Source: Gemmatimonadota bacterium (GTDB lineage: Bacteria > Gemmatimonadota > Gemmatimonadetes > Gemmatimonadales > Gemmatimonadaceae). Taken from it: a DNA stretch of 14,602 bases. Below are positions 6,758 to 13,938 of the stretch, piece after piece. Made by a program: the position numbers and the translations under genes. Every line of letters starts with the position of its first letter. Position 1 is the first letter of the stretch. The notes below the pieces were generated by a model that was given only the letters and a program-made list of their open reading frames with translations, made no database searches and was not told where the DNA came from. The stretch is from positions 1-14,602 of the forward strand of contig PLMM01000355.1 in NCBI GenBank assembly GCA_003142495.1. Reading direction: 5' to 3'.

Positions 6758-8317
6758 ATGCTCCCTCGTATCGTCCTTGTCGTCTACGGCATCGCGCTTC
6801 TTCTGCTGTCGCTGGTCAGCCTGAATCGCTATGTGCTCGTCACCTTCTATCGGCGTAGCCGCGCGCGCTGGCTCGATCACCCGCCAGCGCTCACGGACGC
6901 CGAGCTGCCGCGCGTCGTGCTGCAGCTCCCGATCTATAACGAGCGCTACGTACTCGCCCGCCTCCTCCGCTCCGCGAGCGAGCTCGACTATCCGCGCGAG
7001 CTGCTCTCGATTCAGCTCCTCGACGACTCGACCGACGACACGGTAGAGCTCGCGCGCAGTCTCGTCAATCGCTACCGCGCGCAGGGCTTCGACATCACGC
7101 ACATTCACCGCGCCGATCGTGAGGGTTACAAGAGCGGCGCGCTCGAGAACGGGCTGCGGCACACGACGGCCGAGTACGTAGCGCTCTTCGACGCGGACTT
7201 CGTGATTCCGCACGACTTCATTCGCGCGATGCTTCCGCACATGCGCGATCCGACGGTTGGAATAGCACAGGCGCGCTGGGGCTATCTCAACGAGGAGTAC
7301 TCGACGCTCACGCGCGCGACGGTGATGGGACTCGACGCGCAGTTCGCCATCGAGCAGACCGGCCGCTACTACGGAGGCCTCCTCCTCGGCTTCAACGGCA
7401 CTGGCACCATGCTGCGCACGCAGTGCATCGCCGATGCCGGCGGCTGGCAGCACGACACGATCACCGAAGATCTCGACTTGAGCTACCGCGCGCAGCTCGC
7501 TGGGTGGCGTATCGCGTACGTGCCGAACGTCGTCTGTCCCAGTGAGCTCCCTGCGGACATCCACGGTCTCAAGGCGCAGCAGTTTCGCTGGACGAAGGGG
7601 ACGCAGGAAACCGCGAAGAAGATGCTCGGCCCTCTCCTCTGCTCGACGCTGTCGCCGTGGCTCAAGCTGCAGGGCGCGCTGCACCTGCTCTCGAACAGCA
7701 CGTATCCGGTGCTCCTGCTCATCGGGATCATCAATCCGCTCGTCGTCGTCATCGCGCACCAGAGCAATGTCCGAATCGCATGGCCCATCTCCGCGTACTT
7801 CATCTTCTCACTCTTCGGCACGTACTCGTATCATGCCGAGGCGGAGCGCGCGCTGCACAAGGATTGGCTGAAGCGAATGATGCTCTTCCCAGCCTTTCTC
7901 GCGCAGTCGATCGGCTTGAGTGTGAACAACGCGAAGGCGGCAACCGAGGCGTGGTTTGGGATCAAATCGGGATTCATCCGCACGCCGAAGTACGATCTCA
8001 CGCGCCGCGAACAGCGCTGGCACCAGCTGCACTATCGCAGCCGCTTCAGCGCGACGGTTTACGTCGAGCTCGCGATGGCGATCTACACCACGGCCGGACT
8101 CGGCTACGCGATAGCAACGAAGGAGTACGGGGCGACGCCCTTTCTGATTCTGTTCGCGGCGGGCTACTGGCTCGTGGCCGGCTACTCGATTCGCCACGCG
8201 CTCGTGCGGGTGACGTGGCGGACACGGGCAACGGTGGCGCACGTGGAAGAGCTGGCCGAGGCGATGTCGCCGGAGCCGATGGGCGCGCGCGCGATGTCGG
8301 CGATGTCGGAGCGGTGA
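6758..8317 (+). CDS. GT2 family processive-type membrane glycosyltransferase
   Basis: A 519-residue family 2 glycosyltransferase of the cellulose-synthase-like type, which transfers sugars from nucleotide-sugar donors at the cytoplasmic face and may export the glycan through its own membrane segments. It has an N-terminal helix (LPRIVLVVYGIALLLLSLVS) and then the GT-A domain. The domain shows VVLQLPIYNE, the first Asp motif LLDDSTDDT (Asp89/90), FDADF (Asp145/147), the catalytic TEDLDLSYR (Asp238) and the product-binding QQFRW (274-278). About four to five hydrophobic helices follow. The D,D,D,QxxRW set is complete. It lacks a PilZ domain, so c-di-GMP control of the BcsA kind is not indicated. 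The start at ATG 6758 begins the helix directly; the longer frame starts at a TTG (6665) and adds 31 non-membrane residues. A lipoprotein gene follows after 2 nt, so the two are cotranscribed. The sugar and the acceptor are unknown. Confidence 0.9.
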   Translation: MLPRIVLVVYGIALLLLSLVSLNRYVLVTFYRRSRARWLDHPPALTDAELPRVVLQLPIYNERYVLARLLRSASELDYPRELLSIQLLDDSTDDTVELARSLVNRYRAQGFDITHIHRADREGYKSGALENGLRHTTAEYVALFDADFVIPHDFIRAMLPHMRDPTVGIAQARWGYLNEEYSTLTRATVMGLDAQFAIEQTGRYYGGLLLGFNGTGTMLRTQCIADAGGWQHDTITEDLDLSYRAQLAGWRIAYVPNVVCPSELPADIHGLKAQQFRWTKGTQETAKKMLGPLLCSTLSPWLKLQGALHLLSNSTYPVLLLIGIINPLVVVIAHQSNVRIAWPISAYFIFSLFGTYSYHAEAERALHKDWLKRMMLFPAFLAQSIGLSVNNAKAATEAWFGIKSGFIRTPKYDLTRREQRWHQLHYRSRFSATVYVELAMAIYTTAGLGYAIATKEYGATPFLILFAAGYWLVAGYSIRHALVRVTWRTRATVAHVEELAEAMSPEPMGARAMSAMSER

Positions 8318-8319
8318 TC

Positions 8320-8886
8320 ATGCGACGTGCGGCGGCTGCCACACTGCTCCTGCTGCTCTCGGCGGCCGCGTGCGGTGGCAGCGATGAGCCGCTCGTCGCG
8401 AAGACGGTCACGATCACACCCGATCTCACCGGCTACAGCGCAGTGCAGCTCCGCGCGTCGAACACTCGCGCGCGCGAGCAACCCGCCGGCACATTCAGCT
8501 ATCTCCTGGTGGATGGCGCCATCGACTGGTACGTCTTTGCGACGCATCTGCAACCGGGACGCGCCTATCGCATTCTGCTCACCGCCGCCGACGGAAAGGA
8601 ATACGCCATCGCGAGTCGCCGCTCCGGCGCCGATGGCTCGCTCGGCGCGCACGGGGTGGAGACGGCGCTAATGAATCGACAGTGCGTCGGCGCCGAGGAT
8701 CCGTCGCGCCGGCCCCTCGCATCCGCGAGATCGCTGCGCGTGGCAGTGAAGAGCGACGGAAGCGCGCGTGGAGCGAGTGGCAACGACGTGCTCGGCTCGC
8801 GGAGCGCGCTCCCGTGCGGAGGGAATGGCGACGGGGTGTTCGACTACGTGCTGCAGTCCACGGACTCGGTGGCGCTCGACCGGTAG
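8320..8886 (+). CDS. Small lipoprotein with two cysteines and a GNGDG signature (family member A)
   Basis: A 188-residue predicted lipoprotein. The N-terminus MRRAAAATLLLLLSAAACGG is a signal peptide with a lipobox ending at Cys18, so the mature protein should be lipid-anchored. The rest is a soluble, probably beta-rich domain (TITPDLTGYSAVQLRAS, FSYLLVDGAIDWYVFATHL, RAYRILLTAADGKEYAIAS). It carries Cys122 (RQCVG), and Cys166 in LPCGGNGDGVFDYVLQ. It is related over its last 110 residues to the protein at 12070-12735. I do not recognise the family. The cysteine pair could form a disulphide. The GNGDG loop recalls calcium-binding loops but lacks the usual leading Asp, so this is only a suggestion. 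The gene starts 2 nt after the GT2 stop, with GGAG eight bases before its ATG, so it is translationally linked to the glycosyltransferase. Its end lies 10 nt from the converging gene at 8897. Confidence 0.82.
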   Translation: MRRAAAATLLLLLSAAACGGSDEPLVAKTVTITPDLTGYSAVQLRASNTRAREQPAGTFSYLLVDGAIDWYVFATHLQPGRAYRILLTAADGKEYAIASRRSGADGSLGAHGVETALMNRQCVGAEDPSRRPLASARSLRVAVKSDGSARGASGNDVLGSRSALPCGGNGDGVFDYVLQSTDSVALDR

Positions 8887-8896
8887 CGCGTCGCGC

Positions 8897-10342
8897 TCAC
8901 TTGGCGAGAATCGTGAACGTCTGCTCGCGAATCGACCCCGGTTTGTGCCAGAAGAAGCGCGGCAGGCGACCCGCGAGCGCAAAGGAGCGCGAGAGCACGG
9001 GGTGAAAGCCCGCCGCCTCGAAGTCGGCGGCCCCGAGCTTGTACCAGCTCGGCCCGAGGTCGGTATCCCAGAACACGACGGTGCCGGGCGGCGTCGCGCG
9101 CAGCCGCTTGAGCATTTCCGCGGTGTCGGAAGAGAGCGGAAACCAGCCGTCGTTCGTGCAGGCGAGCCTGATGCACATGTCGGCCTGGCTGGCGATCAGG
9201 TGATCGACCGGAAATTTCGGTACCGCCTCGATCATCTCGCGGATCGCCCACGTGTCACGCGACCACGGCATGTCGTCGACGTAGCGGAGCGCGGACTGCA
9301 GCGCGGCGGCGAGCACGGTCGTCGCGATCGCGAGGTAGAGCGCGCGTGAGCGTTTCGCAATTGCGTCTGCAATCGCGTTCCACCCCACGAGCATGATGAG
9401 CGCGGACGCGGGCGCCACGCAGACGAAGTAGCGCGGATAGCCGGCCGATCCGAAGAGCCCGAAGCTCCAGAGCACCGTGTGGACGACGAGGATGAAGAGC
9501 ACGCTGCTCGTCAGATCGCTCGCGCGACGCTTCGCGAGCAAAATCCCGAGCCCGACCGCGAACGGCGCGAGCAGCCACCCACCGAGAATCTCGGCGCTCC
9601 GGCGAATGTAGTCGAAGGGGGAGCCGTGCCCGTACGCCGCCTCCGACGGAGACCAGTTGCGCGGCCAGTTGTGAAGAATCCAGAGCGGATCGTGAGTGAT
9701 TGCGAGTGCCAGCAGCCACCACGCCAGCATCCCGACGCCGAGCGTGCGGAGCGCGAGCGCGCGACGCACAGGTGACTGACCGCTGTCGCGTGCCAGAAGC
9801 ACCCATAGGCCCCAGAGCGCGACAATGAAAAATCCCTCCGGGCGCGCGAGCGGCAGCAGCGATGCGAGAAACATCGCGGCGCCGTCGAAGTGCGCGTGGC
9901 GCAATCGCAGCGCGGAAACGAAAACGAGAGCAAAGAGCGGCTCCGTCATCGTCTCGGAGCTCAGAAGCAGGTAGCTCGACTGCAGGAAGAGCAGCGGGAT
10001 GACGAGCGAGGCACGCTCGAGCCCCATCGCCACTGCGAGGCGCCACGTCTGGTACGCGGTGGCGATGCAGATCAGCACCGTGAGCATCTTCGCCACGGGA
10101 TATCCCGCGAGCGCGGGCACGGCGTAAAGCAGCGTGAAGAGTGGCCGCCCCCACACGTCGACGAGGCGCCACGGCTCTCTCCACGAGTCGCGCGCATACA
10201 GAAAGTGGGTGCCTCCGTCTTGCTGATAGCTGTCGGGATACAGAGCCACGAGAGCCGCGCCCACGATGAGCGCCGCCAGCAGCCAGAGCGCCGCTGCGCG
10301 CGCATCGGAGAGGCGCCGGGGAGGTGCCGTTTCGTTCGTCAT
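8897..10342 (-). CDS. GT-C type membrane glycosyltransferase, second of pair
   Basis: A 481-residue polytopic protein with about ten hydrophobic helices and a soluble C-terminal part (from about residue 395). The first periplasmic loop contains acidic residues in the GT-C manner (YPDSYQQDGGTHFLYARDSW, Asp37/Asp42), and helices later carry SSETMTEPLFAL. These resemble GT39/GT83-like and DUF2029-like enzymes that use polyprenyl-phosphate sugars at the outer face of the membrane. The exact family is uncertain. The start is ATG 10340-10342, which overlaps the stop of the upstream gene as ATGA. The open frame to 10522 is an antisense-like extension inside the neighbour. The C-terminal domain (for example TPPGTVVFWDTDLGPSWYKL) is not catalytic in known relatives. 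It is the last gene of a three-gene operon. Confidence 0.85.
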   Translation of the reverse strand: MTNETAPPRRLSDARAAALWLLAALIVGAALVALYPDSYQQDGGTHFLYARDSWREPWRLVDVWGRPLFTLLYAVPALAGYPVAKMLTVLICIATAYQTWRLAVAMGLERASLVIPLLFLQSSYLLLSSETMTEPLFALVFVSALRLRHAHFDGAAMFLASLLPLARPEGFFIVALWGLWVLLARDSGQSPVRRALALRTLGVGMLAWWLLALAITHDPLWILHNWPRNWSPSEAAYGHGSPFDYIRRSAEILGGWLLAPFAVGLGILLAKRRASDLTSSVLFILVVHTVLWSFGLFGSAGYPRYFVCVAPASALIMLVGWNAIADAIAKRSRALYLAIATTVLAAALQSALRYVDDMPWSRDTWAIREMIEAVPKFPVDHLIASQADMCIRLACTNDGWFPLSSDTAEMLKRLRATPPGTVVFWDTDLGPSWYKLGAADFEAAGFHPVLSRSFALAGRLPRFFWHKPGSIREQTFTILAK

Positions 10343-12042
10343 CGCGCGGGAATCGTGTAGGCGGGCAGCGGCTGCATCGTCTTCGTCGCGAAGTCGAATA
10401 GGTATGGTATCCGATCCGGCGCGGCGCGAAGAAGCCGCTCGTCGTCGACGCCGCGATCGTTCACGATCCACGTCTGCGCGGTCGCCAGCGGCGGAGAGTT
10501 CTGAATGAGATTCTGCTGACATCCCTCACCCGCCGCGTAGCGCACGAAGACGATCTTTCGCGCGCCGGGGAGTGAGTCCACCGCCTGGTGAAAGAGGCGG
10601 TGCGGGAGATCTCCAATCGACTTGAAGTGGCTGACCATCCGCACCGCATCACGCGTCGGCATGATCGCGAGCACCGAAAGCGCGAGCATGCACCACCCCG
10701 CGAAGCGCGCGCCTGGTTCTCGCGACGTTGCTGCGTCGCGAGTGCGCCTCCAACGTCGCCCGATCGCCGCGATCACCAGCCACACTCCCGCGGCAGCGAG
10801 CAGCGCGCACACCGGCTGCGTCTCCAGATAGTAGACCGTCCAGTCCGCATTGTGCGCGTACGTCGAGTACGCGAGCACGAGCACGACGCTCGTCGCGACC
10901 ATGAAGCCCAGCTCCATGGGACTCGCGAGTGCGCCGAGCACGGCGAAGATGATGAGGCCACGCCGCCGATCGGCGAAGAACGCGTTGATCACTTCGCGCG
11001 TCCGCGCGTACAGATCGCGGGGAATGGCCGCCACCACGTGTCCGCGGTGCGCCGACCCGTACGATTGCTCGAAGCACGCAATCTCGGGCGAGGCCTCGCG
11101 CAGTAGTGGCGTCTCGCGCTGACCGAAACCGGGAATGTCATACGGCATGTATTGATCGGTGTAGAGCATCAACGGCGTGACGCGCCAACTCCCGGTGGTC
11201 TTCGCGCTCCAGAGCGGCAGCACCGCAAGAAACGCGCAGCCCACCGCGAGAGCCGCAACGAGCGGCAGCCACGCGCGGCGCTGCCGCACCAGAAAGAGCA
11301 CCGCTGCTCCCACCGGAAGTGCGAACGCCACCGCCGTGAGCGGCCGCGTGATCGCCATCCATCCGATACACGCCGCCACCAGCATCAGCTGCCACGCGCG
11401 ACGGTCGTCGCGCCAGCGCAGCAGCGCCCACCATCCACACAGCCAGAGTGCCTGCGTCAGCATCTCGGAGAAGTACGACGGGCGAAAGGTTGTCGTCTCC
11501 GTCGCGAGTCCCAGCCATATCATCCAGGCGAAGATCCCGACCCACACGTTCACGATGCGGCGGCCGAGCACGAAGATCAGCGCGCCGGCGAGTCCGAGCA
11601 TGATGACGGGCATGAGTCCGGGGCGGTCGAGCCAGATGCCCGGCGTGAGCATCAGCGCATTCCCCGGCGCGTACTTCTCCGCGAATCGGGGCGTCACGAG
11701 CACGTGCGGCTGCTCGAAAAACTCCGGGATCGGCGCGGAGTCGGTCCACTTGCCGGCGGCGAACAATCTCGCCTGCAGGATGTACGCGGCTTCGTCGTGC
11801 ACGAGCGGCAGCTCGCGCAGCGAGCCCCACTCGTGGCGGAAGGTGAGCGCCGAGATGACACCGACGGCGAGCACCGCCCATCGCGTCGACAGCACCCTCT
11901 CGACGCCGCCAAGACTCGGCACGCGCATGCGGAGAAGCGCGAGCGAGAGTGCGCCCACGACGAGCGGCACGAGCGCGTACAGCACCAGTGTCGTGTCGCC
12001 CGAGTGGCGCCATGAGAACCACGAGAGCGTTTGGTCGATCAA
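10339..12042 (-). CDS. GT-C type membrane glycosyltransferase, first of pair
   Basis: A 567-residue polytopic protein with about ten to twelve hydrophobic helices. After the second helix comes PLVHDEAAYILQARLFAAGK, with the paired acids Asp83-Glu84. This is the loop-1 motif of dolichyl/undecaprenyl-phosphate-sugar-dependent enzymes such as ArnT and PMT relatives. It is followed by HVLVTPRFAEKYAPGNALML, which fits the same family. A C-terminal soluble stretch (about residues 460-567) has no catalytic motif I know. The reaction is probably transfer of a sugar from a lipid carrier to an extracytoplasmic acceptor; neither substrate can be named. The start is a TTG at 12040-12042 with AGG five bases upstream. 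An in-frame stop (that of the upstream gene) is 27 nt away, so no other standard start exists before it. The gene overlaps the next by 4 nt (ATGA), evidence for translational coupling. Confidence 0.86.
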   Translation of the reverse strand: MIDQTLSWFSWRHSGDTTLVLYALVPLVVGALSLALLRMRVPSLGGVERVLSTRWAVLAVGVISALTFRHEWGSLRELPLVHDEAAYILQARLFAAGKWTDSAPIPEFFEQPHVLVTPRFAEKYAPGNALMLTPGIWLDRPGLMPVIMLGLAGALIFVLGRRIVNVWVGIFAWMIWLGLATETTTFRPSYFSEMLTQALWLCGWWALLRWRDDRRAWQLMLVAACIGWMAITRPLTAVAFALPVGAAVLFLVRQRRAWLPLVAALAVGCAFLAVLPLWSAKTTGSWRVTPLMLYTDQYMPYDIPGFGQRETPLLREASPEIACFEQSYGSAHRGHVVAAIPRDLYARTREVINAFFADRRRGLIIFAVLGALASPMELGFMVATSVVLVLAYSTYAHNADWTVYYLETQPVCALLAAAGVWLVIAAIGRRWRRTRDAATSREPGARFAGWCMLALSVLAIMPTRDAVRMVSHFKSIGDLPHRLFHQAVDSLPGARKIVFVRYAAGEGCQQNLIQNSPPLATAQTWIVNDRGVDDERLLRAAPDRIPYLFDFATKTMQPLPAYTIPAR

Positions 12043-12069
12043 AGTGCCTGATGCGAGAGTGATGCGCGT

Positions 12070-12735
12070 CTACTTCGAGCTGTCGAGCGCGGCCGCGCCT
12101 GTGCCGGCGAACTCTGCCACCTGATCCTCGAGCAGCAGGTACTCGAAGTTGCCGTCGCCGTTGCCGTGACAGGCAAGCTGCGCGCCCGGCGTGGTGGGCG
12201 CGACGCCGGGCATCGGTCCGCTCGCCGGGCTGCCGTCACGCTTGATCCAGAACTTGAGGCGATGCTTGCCCGCGATCGACCTCGGCGCGTCGAAGTTGGT
12301 GCCCACGCATTCGCCTTCCGCGAATTGGGTGAGGGTGGTGTCGATGGACAGCGCGCCGCGCGCGTCCGGCGAATAGCTCGCCACGGTATAGATCGCGTCG
12401 TCCACCTGCATCTCGAGCTCATAGCGATGCCCGCTCGGGAGCCCGGACGCGTGGAGCGTGAAGTGAAGCGCCGCTCCGCTGGGGGCGTACACGACCTCAC
12501 CGGTCGCGCCACCTGCCGACGGCGAAATCCGCACGAAGCTGGAGTTCTTCTGCGAAAGCGTGATTCGCCTCATCCCGTCGGCGCGCGCCTGCTCCGGCGG
12601 AGTATTCGAGCGTGCGAAGAAGAACACGACGAGCGCGGTCGCCGCGAGCGCCGGGAGGAGCGCCTTGAGCAGCGTCGCAATCGGAAAACCCTGGCGCGCG
12701 CCATCGGGCATCGGTGGTCCAGCGTCGCTTGGCAT
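12070..12735 (-). CDS. Membrane-anchored protein with two cysteines and a GNGDG signature (family member B)
   Basis: A 221-residue protein with a short cytoplasmic N-terminus, one membrane helix (about residues 17-40, IATLLKALLPALAATALVVF) and an extracytoplasmic domain. That domain is related to the lipoprotein at 8320-8886. Shared features are a beta-rich core (ALHFTLHASGLPSGHRYELE here), ECVG with Cys143, and ACHGNGDGNFEYLLLEDQV with Cys189. The spacing between cysteines is 46 residues here and 44 in the lipoprotein. I do not recognise the family. The start is ATG 12733-12735 with GGGAG about nine bases upstream; the longer frame starts from a TTG at 12825 and adds 30 residues without a clear role. 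It is the first gene of an operon with two GT-C enzymes (27 nt to the next start). It may help those enzymes or bind their product, but that is inference. Confidence 0.83.
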   Translation of the reverse strand: MPSDAGPPMPDGARQGFPIATLLKALLPALAATALVVFFFARSNTPPEQARADGMRRITLSQKNSSFVRISPSAGGATGEVVYAPSGAALHFTLHASGLPSGHRYELEMQVDDAIYTVASYSPDARGALSIDTTLTQFAEGECVGTNFDAPRSIAGKHRLKFWIKRDGSPASGPMPGVAPTTPGAQLACHGNGDGNFEYLLLEDQVAEFAGTGAAALDSSK

Positions 12736-12814
12736 CGGTGCAGTCTCCCGGATGGCGGAGCTACTGTCAATCGCGCCGAGAAAAGTGTATGGCCACGCGT
12801 TCAAAAGGCCACTA

Positions 12815-12843
12815 TTGACTTTCAAACAGTCGATTCATACACT
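12815..12843 (+). promoter_or_regulatory. Sigma-70-like promoter of the efflux operon
   Basis: TTGACT (12815-12820) and TACACT (12838-12843) are separated by exactly 17 nt, matching TTGACA-N17-TATAAT in 9 of 12 positions. Transcription would begin near 12850 and leave a leader of about 45 nt before the ATG at 12895. That leader ends in a run of C and has no Shine-Dalgarno sequence. Confidence 0.6.
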
Positions 12844-12854
12844 TGTTTGAATCG
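12821..12854. promoter_or_regulatory. Nested inverted repeats over the promoter, candidate repressor operator
   Basis: Two overlapping inverted repeats lie in the promoter. TTCAAACA (12821-12828) pairs with TGTTTGAA (12844-12851) around 15 nt. CGATTCA (12831-12837) pairs with TGAATCG (12848-12854) around 10 nt, bracketing the -10 element exactly. Such a position is typical of operators for repressors such as TetR-family proteins, which commonly control HlyD/ABC efflux operons of this type. No regulator gene is in the window, so the binder is unknown. Confidence 0.5.
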
Positions 12855-12894
12855 CACTGACGCCCCTGCCACACCCGCTCTCGATCACCCCCCC

Positions 12895-13938
12895 ATGAAT
12901 CGCAAACGCACCATCATCGTCGTCGCTGTCGTGCTCGCCATTGCCGCCGGCGCCTACGTCATCTTCGCCCCCGCAAAACCACTCGTCCTCACCGGCATCG
13001 TCACCACCAACGACGTCATCGTGAGCCCACAGGTCGGCGGCCAGGTCCAGAAGCTCCTCGTCAACGAAGGCGATTCCGTGGTTGCCGGCCAGCTCCTCGC
13101 CGTCATCTCGGCCGGCGAGCTCGCGGCCGACCAAGCGTATTATGCCCACAGCGCCGAGGGGATGGCGACCGAGGTACGCCAGACCGAGTCGGCGGTGCGC
13201 TACCAGCAGCAGCAGATGACGCAGCAGGTGCGCCAGGCCGAGGCCACGGTGGCGAGCGCGGAGGCGCAGCGGGCGCAGGCGGCGGCTGATCTCGCCAATG
13301 CGCAGACTAACTACGATCGCTACGTCGCGCTCCTCAAGAGCGGCGCTATCTCGCAGCAGAACGTCGACCAGCAGCGCACCGAGCTCCTCGTCGCCAAGGC
13401 GAAGTCCGAGGCGGCAGACCGGCAGGCGGACGCGCAGCGCGCCGCGCTCGAGCTCGCGCGCGGGCAGGCCGAGCAGGTGTCGATGAAGCGGAGCGCGCTG
13501 GTGGGCGCGCAGCAGCAGCGCGCCGCCGCCGCCGCGCAGACCGCGAAGGCCGACGTCCGTCTCGCCTATACGGAGATTCATTCTCCCTTGAACGGCGTCG
13601 TCGACGTGCGCGCCGTTCGCGCCGGCGAGGTGATAGCCGCCGGCTCGCCGATCATGACGCTGATCAACCCCGACGATCTCTGGATCCGCGCCGACGTCGA
13701 GGAGAGCTACATCGGGCGCATCCGGCTCGGCGACAAGCTCAAGGTGCGCCTCCCCTCGGGCGAGGTGCGCGACGGGACGGTCTTCTTTCGCGGCGTCGAC
13801 GCGGGCTTCGCGACGCAGCGCGACGTGAGCCGCTCCAAGCGCGACATCAAGACGTTCGAGATCCGTCTCCGCGTCGACAACAAGGATCGCCGCCTTGCGA
13901 CGGGAATGACGGCGTACGTGATGCTGCCGGTGTCGTGA
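12895..13938 (+). CDS. HlyD/YbhG-like membrane fusion protein of an efflux system
   Basis: A 347-residue periplasmic adaptor that joins an inner-membrane transporter to outer-membrane export. It has an N-terminal membrane anchor (residues about 6-25, TIIVVAVVLAIAAGAYVIFA) followed by the first half of the lipoyl domain (SPQVGGQVQKLLVNEGDSVV). A long coiled-coil hairpin rich in Gln/Ala/Glu spans about 80-215 (for example QQQQMTQQVRQAEATVASAE). The second lipoyl half follows (AYTEIHSPLNGVVDVRAVRA), and then the beta-barrel (LWIRADVEESYIGRIRLGDK). Length fits the YbhG branch of adaptors for ABC exporters. Start ATG 12895 directly precedes the anchor; the longer open frame reaching back to 12166 lies antisense to the neighbouring gene and is rejected. 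There is no Shine-Dalgarno sequence before this start. The stop TGA shares its last base with the ATG of the ABC ATPase gene, so the two are coupled. Confidence 0.92.
   Translation: MNRKRTIIVVAVVLAIAAGAYVIFAPAKPLVLTGIVTTNDVIVSPQVGGQVQKLLVNEGDSVVAGQLLAVISAGELAADQAYYAHSAEGMATEVRQTESAVRYQQQQMTQQVRQAEATVASAEAQRAQAAADLANAQTNYDRYVALLKSGAISQQNVDQQRTELLVAKAKSEAADRQADAQRAALELARGQAEQVSMKRSALVGAQQQRAAAAAQTAKADVRLAYTEIHSPLNGVVDVRAVRAGEVIAAGSPIMTLINPDDLWIRADVEESYIGRIRLGDKLKVRLPSGEVRDGTVFFRGVDAGFATQRDVSRSKRDIKTFEIRLRVDNKDRRLATGMTAYVMLPVS

Larger units (their letters stand above)
12736..12894. other. Divergent intergenic region with promoter and inverted repeats
   Basis: 159 nt between the anchored-protein operon (minus) and the efflux operon (plus). 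The plus-strand promoter and nested inverted repeats are listed separately. For the minus strand, CATACACT near 12789 could be part of a -10 region, but no good -35 partner is seen. No coding sequence is supported here. Confidence 0.5.

Noticed and set aside
7657..8319. Upstream extension of the lipoprotein frame through the GT2 gene
   Set aside because: It is out of frame with a clear glycosyltransferase, and the lipoprotein signal peptide begins at the ATG at 8320.
10343..10522. N-terminal extension of the second GT-C gene
   Set aside because: It lies inside the preceding gene in another frame. The ATGA overlap at 10339-10342 gives a better start.
12166..12894. Upstream extension of the HlyD frame
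   Set aside because: It is antisense to the anchored protein gene and has Arg/Glu-rich composition. The membrane anchor begins right after the ATG at 12895.
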